Positions 8,845-12,689 of a stretch of DNA of 12,689 nucleotides are shown here, one piece after another; within the stretch, counting starts at the first letter, position 1; every line of letters starts with the position of its first letter. Origin of the DNA: Trebonia sp035294225 (GTDB taxonomy: Bacteria > Actinomycetota > Actinomycetes > Streptosporangiales > Streptosporangiaceae). The notes under the pieces are model-generated. The model saw only the letters and a list, made by a program, of their open reading frames with translations, made no database searches and was not told the DNA's origin. Made by a program: the position numbers and the translations under genes. The stretch lies in the NCBI GenBank assembly GCA_035294225.1, contig DATGLH010000096.1, forward strand, positions 1 to 12,689, given 5' to 3'.

Positions 8845-9225
8845 CTAGACGGCCGGCTCGCGGGGGACCTCGGGAATATGGTTCATCCGGTGGTTCTCGC
8901 GCAGCGTCAGCAGCCGCTCGGCCTCCGCGGTCAGCGCGCGGATCTCGGGCTTGGCCTTGGCCTTGCGCGCGTAGATCCGGTCCTCGTAGCCGCGCGGGCC
9001 GATCGCGGCCCGCTGCGCGGCGTAGGCGGCCCGCATCGCCGCGGTGAGCGCCGCGTCGAGTTCCTTGGCCAGCCGGTGCAGTTCGGTGACCGGGGCGCGG
9101 CGTGCCTCCGCCTCCCGCAGCGCCTTGTCCGCGGCGCGCGCCGCGTCGAGCAGCTTGCCGCGTTCCGCGGCCGCGGCGACGTCCGCCGCGTGCTTCTCCG
9201 CCGCCTCCTGGCTAGCCTTGTACAT
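8845..9225 (-). CDS. Unrecognised small helical protein
   Basis: A 126-aa protein rich in Ala, Glu, Arg and Lys. Residues 1-80 are almost certainly helical and could form a coiled coil (ALREAEARRAPVTELHRLAK). A second charged helix covers about 86-110 (RIYARKAKAKPEIRALTAEA), and the protein ends RMNHIPEVPREPAV. It has no Cys, signal peptide or membrane segment. I do not recognise a family. ATG 9225 is preceded by GGAGAGGG, and TACGAT lies at a suitable distance upstream, which supports a real gene. It is transcribed in the same direction as the LysR gene, which ends 185 bp upstream. Function unknown. Confidence 0.65.
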   Translation of the reverse strand: MYKASQEAAEKHAADVAAAAERGKLLDAARAADKALREAEARRAPVTELHRLAKELDAALTAAMRAAYAAQRAAIGPRGYEDRIYARKAKAKPEIRALTAEAERLLTLRENHRMNHIPEVPREPAV

Positions 9226-9254
9226 CCCTCTCCGTCCTCAGGTGCCGATCCCGC

Positions 9255-9260
9255 ATCGTA
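9255..9260 (-). promoter_or_regulatory. -10 element for the small helical protein gene
   Basis: On the minus strand this reads TACGAT, a good TANNNT -10, placing the start point near 9248 and leaving a leader of about 23 nt that contains the ribosome site. There is no clear -35. Confidence 0.4.
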
Positions 9261-9341
9261 GATTACGCCGTCTCCGGGCCCCGGGCACATCGGGGGCGCC
9301 GGACGCGGACCCGGCCGCACGCCCTCGTGCCGCGCCAGAGG

Positions 9342-9428
9342 CGGGACGGGACTCGCTCCCGGACGAGCGGCGGGACGGGACTCGCCCCCGGACGAGCGGC
9401 GGGACGGGACTCACCCCCGGACGAGCGG
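9342..9428. repeat. Three 29-bp tandem repeats
   Basis: Units at 9342-9370, 9371-9399 and 9400-9428 begin CGGGACGGGACTC and end CCCGGACGAGCGG. They differ only at one or two positions in the middle (GCTCCC, GCCCCC, ACCCCC). Each contains CTC/GAG-type short arms, but I see no strong hairpin. The third unit contains the TGA stop of the LysR gene. Confidence 0.9.
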
Positions 9429-10385
9429 CGGCGGGGCAAGGCCTGAGCCAGGGGATCGGGCTGGGAAGAGGGGGCGGTCGGGGGCGGGCAGCCACTGGCT
9501 CCGGGGGTCGTAGGGGCGGTAGCGGACTTTCACCTGGGCGATGAGCAGCGGCAGCGCCGGATGGCGGTTCGCCTCGTGCCACATGAGGGACCAGGGGTAT
9601 ACCGGCGCCGGACCGGTGACAGGGACATGGACGATGTCCGGGCGGCCGGAAAGCTGGGTCCTGGCGGCGAACATGAGGAGGTCTTGCGAGCTCCCGATCT
9701 TCTCTATGAGGTGGTCACGGCCGAAGACCGGGCCGGAGGTGTCGATCTGGACGCCGAAGTCGGCGCTGAGGAACCGGTAGTACTCTGCCCACTCGCTGTC
9801 CCGGGCGTTGCCGGGCATCCACGCCGTCAGGCCCGACAGTTCGGCCATCGGCACGTGCCTGCGCCTGGCGAGCCTGTGTCCGCGGCCGACCAGGATGTAC
9901 AGCGGCTCCAGGCAGGCGGGGATACGCTCGATCCCCGCCGGGAGGCTCCCCGTGGCCCGGCCGAACGCCGCGTCGAGCGAGCCGTCGGCGAGCGCGGACG
10001 GCCGGGAGACGGTGCCGCGGGAGACGATGATGTCGACCTCGGCGCCGCTGGCCTCGTAGAAGGCCCGGGCCATGCCGAGCGGAGCCGCGTCGGGGGCGAG
10101 CGCGTCGATGCGGAGGGCGCGGCGGCGGGCGCGGAGCATCCCGGTGGCCTGGTCGGCGAGACCGATCAGCGCCCGCGCCTGACCGAGGAAGGCGGCGCCG
10201 TCCTCGGTCAGGGCGGCCCCGGCGCGGGAGCGGTTCAGCAGCGGCACGCCCAGGCCGGATTCCAGCCTGGCGATCCGCTTGGACACGGCCTGCTGGGTCA
10301 TGCCCAGGCGATCGGCCGCCCCGGTGAAATGGCCCTCGTCGACGACGGCGAGGAAGGCCCTGACGGCACCGAGGTCCAGCTCCAT
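9411..10385 (-). CDS. LysR-family transcriptional regulator
   Basis: A 324-aa DNA-binding regulator. The winged helix-turn-helix is at about 5-62, with the recognition region FTGAADRLGMTQQAVSKRIARLE (20-42; first and last parts typical of the family) and LLNRSRAGAALTEDG (49-63). The effector-binding alpha/beta domain follows from about residue 90 (LRIDALAPD) to 300. ATG 10385 is chosen because it gives the standard N-terminus MELDLGAVRAFLAVVDEG and has GGGGG 6 nt upstream; ATG 10409 would add eight residues. The last 15 or so residues are encoded by repeat DNA and are unlikely to matter. It is divergent from the MFS exporter with 111 bp between starts, the classical arrangement in which a LysR protein controls itself and the transporter in response to a small ligand. 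The ligand is unknown. Confidence 0.93.
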   Translation of the reverse strand: MELDLGAVRAFLAVVDEGHFTGAADRLGMTQQAVSKRIARLESGLGVPLLNRSRAGAALTEDGAAFLGQARALIGLADQATGMLRARRRALRIDALAPDAAPLGMARAFYEASGAEVDIIVSRGTVSRPSALADGSLDAAFGRATGSLPAGIERIPACLEPLYILVGRGHRLARRRHVPMAELSGLTAWMPGNARDSEWAEYYRFLSADFGVQIDTSGPVFGRDHLIEKIGSSQDLLMFAARTQLSGRPDIVHVPVTGPAPVYPWSLMWHEANRHPALPLLIAQVKVRYRPYDPRSQWLPAPDRPLFPARSPGSGLAPPPLVRG

Positions 10386-10413
10386 CAACAACCCCCGGTT
10401 GTCTCTCATCGGC

Positions 10414-10431
10414 GTGTCGGCTGTTGGACAC
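10414..10431. promoter_or_regulatory. Inverted repeat in the LysR/MFS divergent region
   Basis: GTGTC (10414-10418) and GACAC (10427-10431) are exact inverted copies with an 8-nt spacer. It lies 29-46 nt upstream of the LysR start and is a candidate half of a regulator binding region. Confidence 0.35.
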
Positions 10432-10444
10432 CCCCGGGCGCGCT

Positions 10445-10460
10445 CCGCTCTAATGAGCGG
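10445..10460. promoter_or_regulatory. Palindrome CCGCTC-TAAT-GAGCGG, candidate LysR operator
   Basis: A perfect 6-bp inverted repeat around a TAAT centre, extendable to 9-bp arms with one mismatch. It includes a T-N11-A spacing (T10444, A10456), as in LysR boxes. It sits about 37 bp before the MFS start and 60 bp before the LysR start, where it could act on both promoters. The AT-rich centre may also be part of a -10 element. Confidence 0.5.
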
Positions 10461-10496
10461 CGCCAAGGGACATCCTGACAACCGCAAGGAGCATAA

Positions 10497-12230
10497 ATGA
10501 CCCTGCCGGAGGGCTGCGGCCGACGCCGGCTGCGGGCGGTCCTGGCCGGGCTGATGCTCGCCACCTTCGTCGCGTCGCTCGACTCGACCGTCGTGGCCGT
10601 GGCGATGTACCGGATCGGCGAGAGCCTGAACGGGCTCACCGCGCAGGCGTGGGTGAGGACCGCGTTCATGATCACCTCGACGGTCTCCATCCCGGTCTAC
10701 GGCAAGCTGTCGGACACCCACGGCCGAAAGCCGCTGTTCCTGGCCGCCATCGCCACCTTCCTCGCCGGGTCCGTGCTGTGCGCGTTCGCCGCGTCGATGC
10801 CCATGCTCGCGGCCTTCCGTGCCGTCCAGGGCGTCGGCGCCGGCGGCATCCTCGCGCTGACCTCGGCGGTCCTGGGGGATGTCGTCCCGCCGCGGGAGCG
10901 CGCGAAATACGGCGGCTACTTCGTCGCCACCTACGCCGCGGCCAGCCTCGCCGGGCCGGCGACCGGGGGCGCGCTAGCCGGGCAGCGCACGCTGCTGGGC
11001 GTGGACGGCTGGCGGTGGATCTTCCTGATCAACCTCCCCGCCGGCCTCGCCGCCTGTGCCGTCGTGACGTCGGCGCTGCGGGCGCCCCAGCAGCGCCGGC
11101 GCCGGCGCCGCCTCGACCTGGCCGGCATGCTGACCCTGATGATCGCGGCGGTCCCGCTGCTGCTCGTCGCCGACCGCGGGCAGGCCTGGGGCTGGGGCGC
11201 GCCGGCCTCGGCGGCCTGCTACGCGGCCGGGGCGCTGGGAACCGCCGCGTTCCTGATCGCGGAGCGGCGCGCGGGCGACAGCGCGCTGCTGACCCTGCGG
11301 CTTTTCCGCACCCGCGGGTTCGCCGTCGGGGCCGGGCAGTCCCTGGCCTGCACGACCGGGATGTACGCGAGCATCGCCCTGTTGCCGCTGTACTTGCAGC
11401 TCGTCAGGGGGTACACCCCTGCCGAGGCGGGCCTGCTCACGCTGCCTCAGGTCGCGGGCACCCTCGCCTTCTCGGTGATCGCCGGCCAGTACACCTCCCG
11501 GACCGGCCGCTACAAGATCCTGCCGGTAACGGGAGCGGTCCTGATGCTGGCCGGCATGCTGCTGCTGTGGCCGCTGACCGCCCGGACGCCCCTTCCCTGC
11601 ACCGAGACCGCGATGTTCCTGCTCGGCGCGGGCGGCAGCCTGTACACGCAGACCATCACGCTGTCCATGCAGAACGCGCTGCCCCAGGCCGACCTCGGCG
11701 TCGCCACCTCATCCAACACGTTCTTCTTCCAGATAGGCAGCACCGCGGGCGCGGCCGTGTTCCTGTCCATCGCCTACTCCACGGCCGGCGCCGCGATCAG
11801 GACGGCCTACGCGGCCGCGGGCACCGCCCCCGCCTTCCGCGCCGCGGCGTCCCGGGAACCCGGGCAGGCCGGGCTGCTGCGCCTGGCCTCATCCGGCAGC
11901 CAGGCCGCCCTGAACGACACCGCGTTCCTCCCCCGCCTGGGCCCGGTCCTCGCCCAGCCCTTCAGGCAGGGCTTCACCAGCGCGCTGGACATCGCCTTCC
12001 TCGCCGCCGCCGCGGTGATGGCAGCCGCCCTCGTCCTTGCCCTGCTGATCAGGGAACTGCCATTGCGCGCGACCATCGCCCCCCCGTCAGCCGCGCCGCC
12101 GGACCCGCCGGGCGGTGAAGCCGGCGCGCGCCGGGCCCGGCGAAGCGGGCATGCCAGGCGCCAGCGGCTCGCGCGCGGGCGCGGTCCGCGCGGACAGGAC
12201 GCGCAGGCCAGGCTGACCGGCGGGGACTGA
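10497..12230 (+). CDS. MFS exporter, DHA2 (14-helix) drug:proton antiporter type
   Basis: A 577-aa inner-membrane transporter, long enough for 14 helices. Family motifs are in place: LDSTVV (28-33, motif D1), GKLSDTHGRK (69-78, motif A in the first cytoplasmic loop), RAVQGVGAGG (108-117, motif B) and GPATGG (153-158, motif C of antiporters). Hydrophobic segments continue to about residue 520, with a basic loop QRRRRRRLDL (199-208) near the centre. The last 40 residues are Arg/Gly-rich and probably cytoplasmic and disordered. Members export drugs, dyes or the cell's own metabolites in exchange for protons. AAGGAG 5 nt before ATG 10497 fixes the start. The divergent LysR gene probably regulates it. 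The substrate is unknown. Confidence 0.93.
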   Translation: MTLPEGCGRRRLRAVLAGLMLATFVASLDSTVVAVAMYRIGESLNGLTAQAWVRTAFMITSTVSIPVYGKLSDTHGRKPLFLAAIATFLAGSVLCAFAASMPMLAAFRAVQGVGAGGILALTSAVLGDVVPPRERAKYGGYFVATYAAASLAGPATGGALAGQRTLLGVDGWRWIFLINLPAGLAACAVVTSALRAPQQRRRRRRLDLAGMLTLMIAAVPLLLVADRGQAWGWGAPASAACYAAGALGTAAFLIAERRAGDSALLTLRLFRTRGFAVGAGQSLACTTGMYASIALLPLYLQLVRGYTPAEAGLLTLPQVAGTLAFSVIAGQYTSRTGRYKILPVTGAVLMLAGMLLLWPLTARTPLPCTETAMFLLGAGGSLYTQTITLSMQNALPQADLGVATSSNTFFFQIGSTAGAAVFLSIAYSTAGAAIRTAYAAAGTAPAFRAAASREPGQAGLLRLASSGSQAALNDTAFLPRLGPVLAQPFRQGFTSALDIAFLAAAAVMAAALVLALLIRELPLRATIAPPSAAPPDPPGGEAGARRARRSGHARRQRLARGRGPRGQDAQARLTGGD

Positions 12231-12343
12231 AGGAGGAAGGCCGGCCCGCTCCCGGTGCCGTCCCCGGGGCCGCCGGCGGCATGCTGCCCGGCCGCGCTGG
12301 GCGAAGCCCGCGTGCCGCCCGCGATCTTGCCGCGAGTCCGGCG
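12231..12343. other. Convergent intergenic region, possible weak terminator
   Basis: This gap lies between the stops of the MFS and ABC genes. It contains the 12-bp palindrome GCCGCCGGCGGC (12269-12280) and GGGC-GAA-GCCC (12299-12309). Neither is followed by a T-run, so termination here is only a possibility. Confidence 0.25.
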
Positions 12344-12689
12344 CTAGGCCAGGCTGGCGGCCCAGCGGGCGTGCAGGCCGGCGTACTCGCCGTCGCCGCG
12401 GAGCAGGTCGGCGGGGGAGCCGTCCTCGATGATCCGGCCGGCCCGCAGGACCAGCACGCGATCCGCGATCGCGACGGTGGACAGGCGGTGCGCGATGATC
12501 ACCGCGGTCCGGCCGGCGAGCACGGTCCGCAGCGCCGCCTGGACCAGACGCTCGCCGGGGATGTCGAGCAGCGCCGTCGCCTCGTCGAGCACGAGCACGC
12601 CGGGGGCGGCGATGAACGCCCTGGCGAAGGAGATCAGCTGGCGCTGGCCGGCCGACAGCCTGCCGCCGCGCTTGCCGACCCTGGTGGCA
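12344..12689 (-). CDS. ABC exporter, C-terminal part of the ATPase domain
   Basis: About 115 C-terminal residues are visible; the 5' part lies beyond the window edge. The signature is LSAGQRQL (G to A at the third position, a change I know from other actinobacterial exporters). Walker B is VLVLDEAT, the D-loop region reads ALLD where SALD or SSLD is commoner, and the switch histidine is in IIAHRLST. After it comes ADRVLVLRAGRIIEDG, typical of exporters whose ATPase follows a membrane domain in one polypeptide (multidrug/lipid type). The stop is TAG at 12344-12346. Whether the membrane domain is fused cannot be seen. It converges on the MFS gene. Confidence 0.88.
   Translation of the reverse strand, partial: ATRVGKRGGRLSAGQRQLISFARAFIAAPGVLVLDEATALLDIPGERLVQAALRTVLAGRTAVIIAHRLSTVAIADRVLVLRAGRIIEDGSPADLLRGDGEYAGLHARWAASLA

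Noticed and set aside
9342..9428. CRISPR array
   Set aside because: The 29-bp units are directly contiguous with no spacers, and no cas gene is present.
10649..12118. Long plus-strand frame inside the MFS gene
   Set aside because: It is an Arg/Pro-rich frame-shifted shadow of the transporter.

Overview
The window is very GC-rich (I estimate about 70%, not counted). It has GTG as well as ATG starts, Arg/Ala/Gly-rich products and TANNNT-type -10 elements. All of this points to the chromosome of a high-GC actinomycete. A UvrA of actinobacterial type, a DUF5999-type protein (a family I know from Streptomyces and relatives) and a DasR-like operator agree with that. I cannot place the genus. I see no tRNA, rRNA, CRISPR array, transposase or phage gene.

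Layout. Positions 1-197 hold the 5' end of an unrecognised minus-strand gene, probably transcribed without a leader. uvrA (457-3312, +) follows, behind a promoter that fits the RecA-independent (PafBC / RecA-NDp) DNA-damage class. Converging on it, and overlapping its stop by 6 bp, is a minus-strand two-gene unit read from about 6506 down to 3307. Its first gene is a Tat-exported metal-dependent amidohydrolase (4638-6458); its second is a zinc-ribbon, SAM-methyltransferase-like protein (3307-4623). A good -35/-10 pair at 6513-6541 drives this unit.

Divergent from it, with a leader holding three 16-bp repeats and a hairpin, lies a beta-hydroxyacid (3-hydroxyisobutyrate-type) dehydrogenase (6789-7673, +). 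Next comes an alpha/beta-hydrolase of the KANL3/Tex30 type (7705 onward). Its frame runs on about 155 codons past the conserved domain, antisense to a DUF5999-type small gene (8336-8542, -). Upstream of the DUF5999 gene is a near-consensus GntR/DasR-type operator, part of a three-half-site arrangement over an extended -10 promoter.

A small unrecognised helical protein (8845-9225, -) and three 29-bp tandem repeats (9342-9428) follow. The repeats contain the stop codon of a LysR-type regulator (9411-10385, -). That regulator is divergent from a 14-helix-type DHA2 MFS exporter (10497-12230, +), with two inverted repeats between them: a typical regulator/efflux pair. The window ends in the C-terminal ATPase domain of an ABC exporter (12344-12689, -).

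How the genes relate. Three units look functionally linked: the amidohydrolase/methyltransferase-like operon, the LysR/MFS pair, and possibly the dehydrogenase with the hydrolase behind it. The rest looks like ordinary actinomycete gene neighbourhood. The parts most worth following up are regulatory: the damage-type uvrA promoter, the dre-like operator on the DUF5999 gene, and the repeat/hairpin leader.
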